A stretch of DNA of 64,000 nucleotides, from contig NZ_CP060296.1 of NCBI RefSeq assembly GCF_014303735.1, positions 124,001 to 188,000 on the forward strand, written 5' to 3'. The DNA comes from Variovorax sp. PAMC28562 (GTDB lineage: Bacteria > Pseudomonadota > Gammaproteobacteria > Burkholderiales > Burkholderiaceae_C). The position numbers were made by a program, and so were the translations under genes. Below the pieces are notes generated by a model that was not told the origin of the DNA, did not search any database, and saw nothing but the letters and a program-made list of their open reading frames with translations. Positions within the stretch are counted from its first letter, which is position 1; each line of letters opens with the position of its first letter. Positions 36,155-45,063 of this stretch are shown here, one piece after another.

Positions 36155-37317
36155 TGAGGCGTGCCTTTGTCGTTCGCGTCCTTGCTGTGCTGGCGATCGG
36201 CATCGTGTTCATCCTTCCAGCGCAAGCCCACAAGGCCAGCGACGCCTACCTGCAGTTGAGCCGCGCCGGCGACCAGTTGAACTTGCGCTGGGACATCTCG
36301 CTGCGCGATCTCGACGCCATGCTCGACATCGATAAAGACGGCGACCAGAAGCTGAGCTGGGGCGAAGTCAAAGCACGCATGGACGACATTCGTGCCTATG
36401 CGCTGGCGCACCTGCAATTGCAGCAAGGGCGCTGCGTGTTGAACGAAGCGCAGCCGCCCGCCATCGAAAGCCGCGTCGACGGCACCTACCTCGTGCTGCA
36501 GCTGCAGTCGCAGTGCGCTGCGGGCGATCGCCTCGATGTCGACTACCGGTTGTTCAAGGAAGTCGACCCGACGCACCGCGGCTTGTTGCGCGTCGACATG
36601 GGCAGCGCTGCGGCTCCAGCGCTGCGGTCGCTCGATCCGGTGGGCGGAGCAGTTGCTGTGGCGCTGCCGCACGATGCGACGACTGCGTCACCCTCACCTG
36701 AATCCTCCGGCGACACCAGCTTTCTCCTCGACGGCATCCATCACATCCTGATCGGCTACGACCACATCCTGTTCCTGATCTGCCTGCTGCTGCCCGCAGT
36801 GCTGGTGCGCACGCGCGAGGGCTGGCGGCCGGTAGCGCGGTGGCAGCAGGCGGTGTGGCCGATGTTGGCGACCGTCACGATGTTCACCCTGGGCCACTCG
36901 ATCACGCTGGCGCTGGCGGGGCTCAAGATCGTGTCGCTTTCACCGCGCCTCATCGAGCCGGCCATCGCGCTCACCATCATCGTGGCGGCGGTCGACAACA
37001 TCGTGCCGGTGCTGCGCGGGCGCCGTCGCATCTTCACTTTTCTGTTCGGCCTGATTCACGGCTTCGGCTTTGCGAACGTGCTGGCCGAGCTCGACTTGCC
37101 AGTCGCGAGCTTCGTGTCGGCATTGCTGAGATTCAACCTCGGCGTAGAGGCCGGCCAGTTGATCATCGTGACCATGGCGCTGACGGTCCTGCTGGCACTG
37201 CGGTCTTGGCGACGCTATCCGCCAGTCGTGTTGCGCGGCGGTTCGGTCTTTGCGGTGATCGTTGCCGCGCTGTGGTTTATCGAGCGGGTCTTCGACCTGA
37301 AGATCCTGCCGATCTAG
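36154..37317 (+). CDS. HupE/UreJ-family membrane protein with EF-hand
   Basis: A 387-residue protein. A signal peptide (cleaved near AQA-HKASD) is followed by a periplasmic domain (about 25-190) and a C-terminal HupE/UreJ_2-type membrane domain (about 200-385, with GIHHILIGYDHILFLICLLLP). The periplasmic part holds a full EF-hand loop, DIDKDGDQKLSWGE at about residues 54-67, so calcium may tune it. HupE-type domains are thought to move metal ions. A GTG three bases upstream is an alternative start. It ends the four-gene operon. Confidence 0.85.
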   Translation: MRRAFVVRVLAVLAIGIVFILPAQAHKASDAYLQLSRAGDQLNLRWDISLRDLDAMLDIDKDGDQKLSWGEVKARMDDIRAYALAHLQLQQGRCVLNEAQPPAIESRVDGTYLVLQLQSQCAAGDRLDVDYRLFKEVDPTHRGLLRVDMGSAAAPALRSLDPVGGAVAVALPHDATTASPSPESSGDTSFLLDGIHHILIGYDHILFLICLLLPAVLVRTREGWRPVARWQQAVWPMLATVTMFTLGHSITLALAGLKIVSLSPRLIEPAIALTIIVAAVDNIVPVLRGRRRIFTFLFGLIHGFGFANVLAELDLPVASFVSALLRFNLGVEAGQLIIVTMALTVLLALRSWRRYPPVVLRGGSVFAVIVAALWFIERVFDLKILPI

Positions 37318-37345
37318 AAGCTCTGCTTGGAGCAGGCAGCTTGCC

Positions 37346-37374
37346 GACCACTTGCTCATCAGCGCTGAGTGGTC
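37346..37374. terminator. Inverted repeat between convergent genes
   Basis: GACCACT (37346-37352) and AGTGGTC (37368-37374) form a 7-base stem with a 15-base loop in the gap between the HupE-type and ligD genes, which converge. There is no adjacent T-tract, so it is only a weak terminator candidate. Confidence 0.25.
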
Positions 37375-37489
37375 GCCGTTGCCCGCGCGGCGACTGTAGC
37401 CTGGGAAGTCAGGGGTCGAAGCGGCGCCAGCGACCACGCGCCCACATGGATCGAGCTCGACTGGCCGGCGAGCTGAACGCTCAGACCTG

Positions 37490-40159
37490 CTAAGTTTTTT
37501 TCGATGGGACCTTCGACGCGTTCTTCGGGAAGTCCAGCACGTCCATCGCTTCCTTCAGGCTTTGCGCCGCACCCGCCAAGTCGTCCCACGGCTTGTTGCC
37601 GACGTCGAGGCGGCCGTGAATGTTCGCGAGCTTCCACTGGTCGCCGCCGGTGACGTGGTCGATCTCGTCCCAGCCGATTGGCACCGACACGCCAAGGCCC
37701 GGCCGGGAGCGCAGCGTCCATGCACACGCCGTCGTGGCGCCGAACCCGTTGCGCAGGTAGTCGACGAAGATCTTGCCGACGCGATTGCGTGGCCCGCTCT
37801 TGGCAACGAACATCTGTGGCAACGTGCTCGCCAGATGCTGGACGATGGCTTGCGAAAAGTCCTTCACGGTGTCCCAGTCGAGTTGCTTGCGAATGGGCAC
37901 CACGACATGCAGGCCCTTGCCGCCGCTGGTTTTCACGAAAGACCTCAACTCCAGTTCTTCCAGCAACACACGGACCAGCTTGGTCGCTTCCTGGATGGTC
38001 GCCCAGCTGACGCCCTGGCCGGGGTCGAGGTCGAAGGTCATGCGGTCGGGCTTGCCGATGGATGTCTTCACCGCATTCCACGTGTGGAACTCGATCACGT
38101 TCATTTGCGCTGCCGACAGCAGGCCTTGCATGGTCGGTATTTCGAGGTAGCGGCCGTGGTCGGGATCGAGCGCGGGGTCGAGCTCACGCACGCCGGGCAG
38201 CTTGTATTTGTCCAGGTGCTTTTGAAAAAACAAACTGCCGGCGATGCCATCCGGCGCACGCAGCAAGGACACCGGGCGGTTCTTTAAGTGGGGCAGCATC
38301 AAGGGCGCAATCAACGCGTAGTAGCGGACGATGTCGATCTTGGCGGCGCCGGTGCTGGCGTCCACTACGCGATCCGGGCTGGACACCTTGAAACCCGCGG
38401 GCAATGAGGTCGCGAGCGAAGGCTTGTCTGCTGCGGTCTTGGCGGTCTTGGCGGTCTTGCTGGATGCAGGCAACGATTTGCTTGCCTCCTTGGTCGCTCT
38501 TTTGGCTGGCACCTCGGCCGGCACTTCACTCGATGTCTTCCCCGACATCGACGCATTTTGAACATGCACCGGTTTCTCCCGCACGATGGCTGTCGGCGGC
38601 TTGTCCGTTCTCAGCCCATGGAACACAGAATGGCGCACGCTGCCTGTCGTCGTCCATTCGCCGAAAGAGACTTCTGCGATGAGTTTGGGCTGGACCCAAT
38701 GGGCCTTGCGATCGATCGCAGTCTTCGCAGAGAACGGGCTCTTGTCGGCCGCGAGCGCATCGAGTTGCTTCCGCAATTGCGCCAGCGATTGCGCGTTGAA
38801 GCCGGTGCCGACGTTGCCTGCATAGCGCAGTGCACCCTTGTCGTCGTGCACACCCAGCAAGAGCGACCCGAGACCAGCGCGCGAACCCTGCGGATCGGTC
38901 CAACCACCGATGACGAACTCCTGCCGCTGGGTGCATTTGAGCTTGATCCAGTCCGGCGAACGGCTGGCGCGATAGATGGAATCCTTGCGCTTGCCGATGA
39001 CGCCTTCAAGGCCGAGCTTGCATGCCGACAGCGTGATATCGCGGCCCGGCGCGTCGAACTCGTCGCTGAAACAGATCGCATCGGAATCGATGCCGTCGAC
39101 CAGCGACTTGAGGAGGCCACGCCGGTTTTCCAACGCCACTTCGCGCAGGTCTTGTCCGCCGCAGAACGGCAGATCGAAAACGAAGTAGACGATGTCTTTG
39201 GTGCGCGCCTTGTCGAAGGCGTTCTGCAGCGCCTGGAAGTCCGGCACGCCCGCGCTGCCATGGACGACGATCTCACCGTCTAGCCAGCACGGTGGCAACC
39301 CGGCCTTGCGCAACGCTTCGGCCAGGTGCTCGAGCTTGTGCGTCCAATCGTGGCCGTTTCGGGTGAAGAGATTGACGTTGACGCCGTCGACGCGTGCCAG
39401 CAAACGGTAGCCGTCGAACTTGATCTCGTACAGCCAGTTGGCAGGGTCGGACGGTGGCGCGTCGACCAGCGTGGCGAGCTGCGGCTTGAGCGCGGCCGGG
39501 AGCTTGGCGCGCTTGATCCCGGGAATGCCGACGGGCTCGATTGGTGAGTCATCCGCCTTAGGGGTCTTCATCGTGCGTTCCCCTGCATCCGGTGCTGGCA
39601 ACTTCGCGACGCTATCGGGCAGCTCATCGACCACGCTGTACTCGGTGGCGGAGCGCTCGTATGCATCGTGCTCCTTGATGAGCAGCCAGGGCGGTTGCTT
39701 GTCGGCGTCCCTGCCCTTCATGCGCACGAGGGTCCAATGCCCATGCAACTTGTGGCCATGCACCTCGAACTTGAGCTTGCCGGTGCGATAGCCTTCGCGC
39801 GCGTCGCCGATCGGCGCCCAGGTGCCTTTGTCCCAGATGATGACCTTGCCGGCGCCGTACTGCTTATCCGGGATCTGCCCTTCGAAGCTGTTGTAAGCGA
39901 TGGGATGGTCTTCAACCTGCACTGCCATGCGCTTGTCCGCCGGGTCGAAGCTCGGACCCTTGGGCACAGCCCAGCTTTTCATGGTGCCGTCGAGCTCGAG
40001 GCGCAAGTCATAGTGCAGGCGCGTCGCCCAATGTTTCTGGATGACGAACTGCAGACCGCGCTTGGACTCTGCACGACTCTCGCCGCCGTCCTGCGGCTCG
40101 GGCGTGATCGAGAAGTTCCGCTTGGCCTTGTAAGGCCCGAGTGCATCGTGTTTGGCCAT
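37490..40159 (-). CDS. ligD: ATP-dependent DNA ligase LigD
   Basis: An 889-residue three-domain end-joining ligase. The 3'-phosphoesterase is N-terminal (about 1-180, with HYDLRLELDG). The central ATP-dependent ligase (about 220-530) has its adenylated lysine K247 in the EIKFDGYR motif. The primase/polymerase domain is C-terminal (about 600-880). A Lys/Ala/Thr-rich linker separates ligase and polymerase. LigD works with Ku in non-homologous end joining; no ku gene is in this window. The start at 40159 excludes a short upstream extension without conservation. Confidence 0.95.
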   Translation of the reverse strand: MAKHDALGPYKAKRNFSITPEPQDGGESRAESKRGLQFVIQKHWATRLHYDLRLELDGTMKSWAVPKGPSFDPADKRMAVQVEDHPIAYNSFEGQIPDKQYGAGKVIIWDKGTWAPIGDAREGYRTGKLKFEVHGHKLHGHWTLVRMKGRDADKQPPWLLIKEHDAYERSATEYSVVDELPDSVAKLPAPDAGERTMKTPKADDSPIEPVGIPGIKRAKLPAALKPQLATLVDAPPSDPANWLYEIKFDGYRLLARVDGVNVNLFTRNGHDWTHKLEHLAEALRKAGLPPCWLDGEIVVHGSAGVPDFQALQNAFDKARTKDIVYFVFDLPFCGGQDLREVALENRRGLLKSLVDGIDSDAICFSDEFDAPGRDITLSACKLGLEGVIGKRKDSIYRASRSPDWIKLKCTQRQEFVIGGWTDPQGSRAGLGSLLLGVHDDKGALRYAGNVGTGFNAQSLAQLRKQLDALAADKSPFSAKTAIDRKAHWVQPKLIAEVSFGEWTTTGSVRHSVFHGLRTDKPPTAIVREKPVHVQNASMSGKTSSEVPAEVPAKRATKEASKSLPASSKTAKTAKTAADKPSLATSLPAGFKVSSPDRVVDASTGAAKIDIVRYYALIAPLMLPHLKNRPVSLLRAPDGIAGSLFFQKHLDKYKLPGVRELDPALDPDHGRYLEIPTMQGLLSAAQMNVIEFHTWNAVKTSIGKPDRMTFDLDPGQGVSWATIQEATKLVRVLLEELELRSFVKTSGGKGLHVVVPIRKQLDWDTVKDFSQAIVQHLASTLPQMFVAKSGPRNRVGKIFVDYLRNGFGATTACAWTLRSRPGLGVSVPIGWDEIDHVTGGDQWKLANIHGRLDVGNKPWDDLAGAAQSLKEAMDVLDFPKNASKVPSKKT

Positions 40160-40389
40160 GGCGATGCAGCCTAAGCCCGAGTCCCCTTCATGCACTGTAG
40201 GACGGCGCAGCGTCGCTGCATGAGGTCAGGTGAGAAGCCCGAGCCTTTGCCGGCGCGCAAGCTCTGCGCCGCGATGCGGCCGAGTTCTTCGGGACAGCCG
40301 GTTGGCGGAGAGCGTTCGCGCTGCTCCGCGACGGTACAGCACTCTGCCGCCGAGCACCTTGATTCGGGCCCGGTTCGGGAAGTCGACGC

Positions 40390-40590
40390 TCAGTGCTTGA
40401 TCAGCAACTTGATAACGTAGACGATGAACGCGCAGATCAGGATGGCGGCAACGATGCGTCCCCACGGCAGCCCGCCGTGCGACCGCGCCTGCACGAAATC
40501 CGCCCGGCTCAACGGCGTGAACTTGCTGTGGTCCGGCTTGTCTCGCGCCCAATCATGGAAGTTGTCGCGCTCGGTGTTCATGTAAGTCAT
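40390..40590 (-). CDS. Small hypothetical membrane protein
   Basis: A 66-residue protein with a polar N-terminus rich in charged residues and one C-terminal membrane segment (GRIVAAILICAFIVYVIKLL). No family is recognised. An AAGGTG ribosome site about 9 bases upstream supports ATG 40590; ATG 40581 is the alternative. The 230 bases between it and ligD hold no convincing gene. Confidence 0.6.
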   Translation of the reverse strand: MTYMNTERDNFHDWARDKPDHSKFTPLSRADFVQARSHGGLPWGRIVAAILICAFIVYVIKLLIKH

Positions 40591-40668
40591 TGTACTTACA
40601 CCTTGAAGCACTGTTAACGCCATTCAGGGGCAAAAACATACCTCTCGTCACCTGCTGCCAAGGGCGAC

Positions 40669-41547
40669 TCAGCGTGCGCCGGTCGCGTACTTCGCTTCCA
40701 GCGCATCCAGCGCCGGCTTGCCTACCAGCCGCTGCCGCTCCGCGAACGACACGACCAGGGCAGGGTCCTCGTCGATGCGCCCCGTCTCACGCAGCACTGT
40801 CAGCGCTTTCTGCATGCCAGCGACGGCGCCCTGCAACGCCGCATTGGCATAGAGCACCAGGCCGTAGCCCAGCCCGGCCAGTTCGTTGGCGCCGAAGATC
40901 GGCGTCTTGCCGCCGATCACCATGTTCATCAACTGCGGCCGCACCAACCGCTGCGGCAGCGCGCGAATCTCGTCGACCGTGGTCACGGCTTCGACGAACA
41001 GGATGTCGGCACCCGCTTCGCTGAACTTCTGCGCGCGTTCGAGTGCCGCCTCGAAGCCCTGGGTAGCGCAGGCATCGGTGCGCGCGAGGATGAGCAGGTC
41101 AGGGTCGGTGCGGGCGTCTACCGCGGCCTTGATCTTGGCGACGGCTTCGTCGGTGCTGATGACATCCTTGCCGGAGAAGTGGCCGCAGCGCTTGGGCGCG
41201 ACCTGGTCTTCGAACTGGATGCAATCGGCGCCGGCACGTTCGAGCACGCGCACCGTGTGCCGCACGTTCAGCGCGTTGCCGAATCCGGTGTCGGCATCGA
41301 CGATCAGCGGCAGGCTGACCGCGTCGCGGATTCGCGCCGTATGGTCTGCGATCTCGTGCAGGCCCATGAAGCCCTGGTCGGGCAGGCCGAACCACATGTT
41401 GGTGACGCCGGCGCCGGTGATGTAGATGGCCTCGAATCCCAGGTCCTCGATGACGCGGGCGGAGAGGGCGTTGAAGGCACCTGGCACCAGCACGCCGCGG
41501 CGCGCCTCGGCCAGCGCGCGAAGGGTTTTGCGTGGGCTGCTTGACAT
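40669..41547 (-). CDS. Isocitrate lyase/PEP mutase superfamily protein
   Basis: A 292-residue enzyme of the isocitrate lyase/phosphoenolpyruvate mutase superfamily. Signature parts are VPGAFNALSARVIEDLGFEAIYITGAG, the metal-site LPLIVDADTGFG, QFEDQVAPKRCGHFSGK and GGKTPIF. Relatives include oxaloacetate decarboxylase, methylisocitrate lyase and carboxyphosphonoenolpyruvate mutase. The KRCGH-type loop is found in lyases, but the substrate remains open. Start 41547 begins the conserved region. Confidence 0.85.
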   Translation of the reverse strand: MSSSPRKTLRALAEARRGVLVPGAFNALSARVIEDLGFEAIYITGAGVTNMWFGLPDQGFMGLHEIADHTARIRDAVSLPLIVDADTGFGNALNVRHTVRVLERAGADCIQFEDQVAPKRCGHFSGKDVISTDEAVAKIKAAVDARTDPDLLILARTDACATQGFEAALERAQKFSEAGADILFVEAVTTVDEIRALPQRLVRPQLMNMVIGGKTPIFGANELAGLGYGLVLYANAALQGAVAGMQKALTVLRETGRIDEDPALVVSFAERQRLVGKPALDALEAKYATGAR

Positions 41548-41567
41548 GAGGTGGAGGGTAACTCCCC

Positions 41568-42557
41568 TTAATCCTCCATCCTCCGCACTCGGTGCTCGCG
41601 CGACCAAGCAGGTGTGCGCCTCGCTGTGGCTTCCCGAGAGCTGGCCCCATCCGACTCCGGCGGGCTGCCGGCTTCGATGAAAAGGCGCTTGATCATCGGG
41701 TAGCGCGCTCGCACCTCGCGCTGCAGCGTCGAGATGGTGGCGGCCGCCTGGTCGGTGGCGGTGCCGTCGTCGAAGTCGAGATCGATGGTCACCAGCGCGT
41801 CATCGGGCCCGATGTACATCGACAGAATTTCCCCGACGCCGTTGACGCCCGGATGCGCCAGCGCCAAAGCACGAATCTCGCGCGCGGTTTCCGGGCGAAT
41901 GCCCTCACCTATCAGCAACCCGCGCGACTCGCGAATGAGCAACACCGCCACGCCCACCAACAGCACCCCGATGACCACCGACGCCGCGCCGTCGAGCGCC
42001 GGCATGTCGAGCCGGTGACTGGCGTAGATGCCGACGGCCGCGACCAGCAGACCGGCCAGTGCCGCCGAATCTTCGGCCAGCACCGTGTAGGTCGTCGGGT
42101 CCTTGCTGCGGTGGAGCGCTGTCCAAAACGGCTGCCCGTGGGTCTGGCCAATAAACTGCTTCAGTGCGATGGTGAAGCTCGTGCCTTCGAAGACGAAAGC
42201 GGCGGCCAGCACGATGTAGTTCCATATTGGATCGCGCATCGGCTCGGGATTGCGAATGTGCTGGATACCTTCATAGAAAGACACGCCGCCGCCCAGACCG
42301 AAGATCAGCACCGCCACGATCAGGCTCCAGAAATAGAGCTCCTTGCCATGCCCGAAAGGGTGCTCCGGCGTTGCGGGCCGCTGGCTCAGCCTGAGGCCGA
42401 CCAGCAGCAAGATACCGTTGAAAGTATCGACCGCCGAGTGAATGCCCTCCGACAGCATGGCCGAGCTGCCCGTGACGCCGGCGACGACGAACTTGGTGAT
42501 GGCGATCGCCACGTTGGCGCCGATCGCGCCATAGATTGCAATTTTGGATTTGGCCAT
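41568..42557 (-). CDS. Cation diffusion facilitator family metal exporter
   Basis: A 329-residue CDF protein with six membrane segments. Metal-site residues appear as SEGIHSAVDTFNG (segment II) and, in segment V, HRLDMPALDGAASV. The cytoplasmic C-terminal domain carries MYIGPDDALVTIDLDF. CDF proteins export Zn2+, Co2+, Fe2+ or Mn2+ in exchange for protons; the metal is not determinable. It begins 20 bases upstream of the isocitrate-lyase-family gene's ATG side and may be co-transcribed with it. Confidence 0.88.
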   Translation of the reverse strand: MAKSKIAIYGAIGANVAIAITKFVVAGVTGSSAMLSEGIHSAVDTFNGILLLVGLRLSQRPATPEHPFGHGKELYFWSLIVAVLIFGLGGGVSFYEGIQHIRNPEPMRDPIWNYIVLAAAFVFEGTSFTIALKQFIGQTHGQPFWTALHRSKDPTTYTVLAEDSAALAGLLVAAVGIYASHRLDMPALDGAASVVIGVLLVGVAVLLIRESRGLLIGEGIRPETAREIRALALAHPGVNGVGEILSMYIGPDDALVTIDLDFDDGTATDQAAATISTLQREVRARYPMIKRLFIEAGSPPESDGASSREATARRTPAWSREHRVRRMED

Positions 42558-42834
42558 GCGTGCATGTTGACGGAACCCGGTCGATCAGCCTGTGGGACTG
42601 TCGAGCGTCAGGCTGAGTCAGCGCAATCCACGCGTGTCCCATATCTGCCGCCGTGCTGAATCGCGCGCGTACCGATGGCGTCTTTCACGCCGTCATTGTC
42701 TCCAGAACGCGAACACCGAGGTTCTCTTTTCGAGGGTTTTCCCTAGGTTTTCCGATTCAAAATTCAGCCCATGGACAGCAATCGACACCACTTCCGGACC
42801 CGTCGAGTCATCCAGAACACCCAAGGAAATTGAA

Positions 42835-43212
42835 ATGAACAGCTCGAAGATCATCGCCGCCGTTGCACTCACACTCTTCGCCGCCGCTGGCGCGCAAGCC
42901 GAAACCTATGACGGCGTGCACGCGCTGACGCATGAAGCCAACCGCACGCAGGTGCAGGCTCAGGGCGTTGTCGCCGCACACAGCGACAACCCATACGCTG
43001 AAGGCGCCGACTCGGGTGTGCTGACGATCGCGTCGTCGACCGACCGCAGCGTGGTCCGTGCGCAAGCCGTCGCTGCAGCGCACAGCCCTAATCCGTACGC
43101 TGATGGCTACGGACAAGGCGTCTTGACGCTGGCCGGCAGCACGCTCGACCGTGCCACGGTGCGCGCACAAGCTCGCGCTGCGACACGCGGCATCAACTCG
43201 GCGTCGCTGTAA
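42835..43212 (+). CDS. Exported tandem-repeat hypothetical protein
   Basis: A 125-residue protein with a signal peptide (cleaved after GAQA near residue 21). The mature part has two copies of a ~34-residue unit, RTQVQAQGVVAAHSDNPYAEG... and RSVVRAQAVAAAHSPNPYADG..., plus a partial third (RATVRAQARAA). The AHS-NPYA core is repeated almost exactly. Function unknown. The gene has a likely ribosome site (CAAGGAA) and 277 bases of otherwise empty upstream DNA. Confidence 0.75.
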   Translation: MNSSKIIAAVALTLFAAAGAQAETYDGVHALTHEANRTQVQAQGVVAAHSDNPYAEGADSGVLTIASSTDRSVVRAQAVAAAHSPNPYADGYGQGVLTLAGSTLDRATVRAQARAATRGINSASL

Positions 43213-43374
43213 GAACCGGTGCGCGCCGGGACATAATCCTGGCGCGCAATTTGCATCCGGCAGAGCGCAGAGTAGAAGCGTTCAGCCCGGGGCGAGTTTT
43301 CGCATTTTTCGCAGCCGCGGCAGGAAATTGCTCTTTCAAGTTCGTATCCCCACACGCAACCCGAAGGACTTTTC

Positions 43375-44484
43375 ATGCTTGTCACCCAACAACCCGTTTT
43401 TCGCAAGTTCTGGCATGCCGTTATGCCGCTGACCGAACTTGCCCACGGCCCCAAACCTTTCAAGCTGCTCGGCGAAGACATCGTGCTCTTCATGGATGCC
43501 GACGGAGAGCCGGCCGCGCTGCGCGACCGTTGCTGCCACCGCACCGCGAAGTTGTCCAAAGGCTGGTGCGTCGATGCCGAGGGCAAAGCCTGCGGCCAGG
43601 GCGCGATTCAGTGCGGCTACCACGGCTGGACCTACGACCGCAGCGGCCAGGTCGTTCGCATTCCCCAATACGAAGCAGACCGCGCGATCTCGCCCGACTA
43701 CAAAACGCCGGCCTACCACTGCACCGCTCGCTACGGCTTCGCCTGGGTGGCGCTCGAAGACCCGATCGCCGACATTCCGGCGATTCCCGAATTCGACGAC
43801 CCGGGCTATCGCACGATCTTCCAGTTCTACGAAACCTGGGACACCAGCCCGATGCGCGCGCTCGAAAATTCGTTCGACAACTCGCACTTCAGTTTCGTGC
43901 ATCGCGGCACTTTCGGCGTAGCTGCCAGCCCGAAGCCGAGCAAGTACAACCTGGTCGAGAACGACAACGGGTTCTATGCCGAGACGGTGATCGAAGCGGT
44001 CAACCCGGAGAAGTTTCACGCCGTCAGCGGCGTGACAGAGCCGATCACGACGCGCCACATGCGCAACGCCTACTTCTTGCCCTTCTCGCGCCGGCTCGAC
44101 ATCGAGTATCCAGCGCCGACCGACGGGGACGGACAACCTGTCAAGCCAGGCAAGCGACACATCATCATCAACTGCTTCACGCCGATCGACGATGGCCGCA
44201 TGCAGCTGTGCCAATGGCTCTTTCGCAACGACACCGAAGCCGACTGCGCCGCGCAGATGTTGACGGCCTTCGATGAAGAGATCACGCGCGAAGACAAGGA
44301 CATCCTCGAATCGACCGACCCCGATGCGCTGGTCGACACGCGCCGGCGCGGCGTCGAATATTCGATGGATTCCGATCGGCCCGGCATGCTGATCCGAAAG
44401 CATCTGATGCAATTGCTGTCCAAGCATGGCGAGGCCGAAGTCCACCGCGCCATGAAGGTCGTCACGCTACGGCAGGCCGCCTGA
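43375..44484 (+). CDS. Rieske non-haem iron oxygenase, alpha subunit
   Basis: A 369-residue ring-hydroxylating oxygenase. The Rieske 2Fe-2S ligands are C53, H55, C80 and H83 (CCH and CGYH). The catalytic iron site has ENSFDNSHFSFVH, with H171 and H176. It resembles the phenylpropionate dioxygenase / Pao-type alpha subunits that act without a separate beta subunit. No ferredoxin or reductase gene is adjacent, so electrons must come from a partner elsewhere. Substrate unknown. Confidence 0.9.
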   Translation: MLVTQQPVFRKFWHAVMPLTELAHGPKPFKLLGEDIVLFMDADGEPAALRDRCCHRTAKLSKGWCVDAEGKACGQGAIQCGYHGWTYDRSGQVVRIPQYEADRAISPDYKTPAYHCTARYGFAWVALEDPIADIPAIPEFDDPGYRTIFQFYETWDTSPMRALENSFDNSHFSFVHRGTFGVAASPKPSKYNLVENDNGFYAETVIEAVNPEKFHAVSGVTEPITTRHMRNAYFLPFSRRLDIEYPAPTDGDGQPVKPGKRHIIINCFTPIDDGRMQLCQWLFRNDTEADCAAQMLTAFDEEITREDKDILESTDPDALVDTRRRGVEYSMDSDRPGMLIRKHLMQLLSKHGEAEVHRAMKVVTLRQAA

Positions 44485-45057
44485 TCAGACGGCTTTGTCG
44501 TCCTTATCACCGCTGCCATTGAGCATGTCGCGCAGCATTGCAAGCGCCGCTTCCGCCGTGGGCGCCATGGCGGTCGAGCGCGTCAGCATCAGGTTCATGC
44601 GCTGGCCCAGGCCTTCGACCAGCACGCCGCTTTGGGTCTCGCGCAGATTGCCGTCCGAACCTGGCGTGGTCGGGATGACCGCGGCCACGCGGCCGGCGTA
44701 GGTGCCTTCGGGCACGCCGTACGTGACCACCGGCTTCTGCAGGGCAACGGCAAAGCCGACTTCGAAAGCCGTGCCCGAATCCGGCTCGACACCTCGAAAG
44801 CTCATCAAGTTGGCGATCACGCCGTCGGCCTCGTGCATGAGCGCCACGTTGCCGTCGTAGATGCGCTGCGCCATTTCATCGTCGGTTCCGACGAATCCTT
44901 CGGAAATCCCGCCATCGGACGGCACCAGGCCGACCATGCCGAGACGTTCGCAATGGGCCAGCAAGCTCTGGAAAATCTGCTTGCTGTCGGGAAAGAAAAC
45001 GTCGGGCCCGGCGAGGTAGACGCGCGGACCGCTGGCCCTGGCTTTCATTTCTTGCAT
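44485..45057 (-). CDS. Nucleoside 2-deoxyribosyltransferase
   Basis: A 190-residue protein of the nucleoside 2-deoxyribosyltransferase family, with VYLAGPDVFFPD at the N-terminus and ADGVIANLMSFRGVEPDSGTAFEVGFAVAL, whose glutamate is the expected nucleophile. These enzymes exchange bases on 2'-deoxynucleosides for nucleotide salvage; some relatives act on nucleoside monophosphates. It abuts the Rieske gene convergently and follows an ABC-type gene by six bases on the same strand. Confidence 0.85.
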   Translation of the reverse strand: MQEMKARASGPRVYLAGPDVFFPDSKQIFQSLLAHCERLGMVGLVPSDGGISEGFVGTDDEMAQRIYDGNVALMHEADGVIANLMSFRGVEPDSGTAFEVGFAVALQKPVVTYGVPEGTYAGRVAAVIPTTPGSDGNLRETQSGVLVEGLGQRMNLMLTRSTAMAPTAEAALAMLRDMLNGSGDKDDKAV

Positions 45058-45063
45058 ACCGTC

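Noticed and set aside
40190..40420. A 76-codon plus frame between ligD and the small membrane protein
   Set aside because: Low-complexity content, no ribosome site, and it overlaps the end of the minus-strand membrane protein gene.
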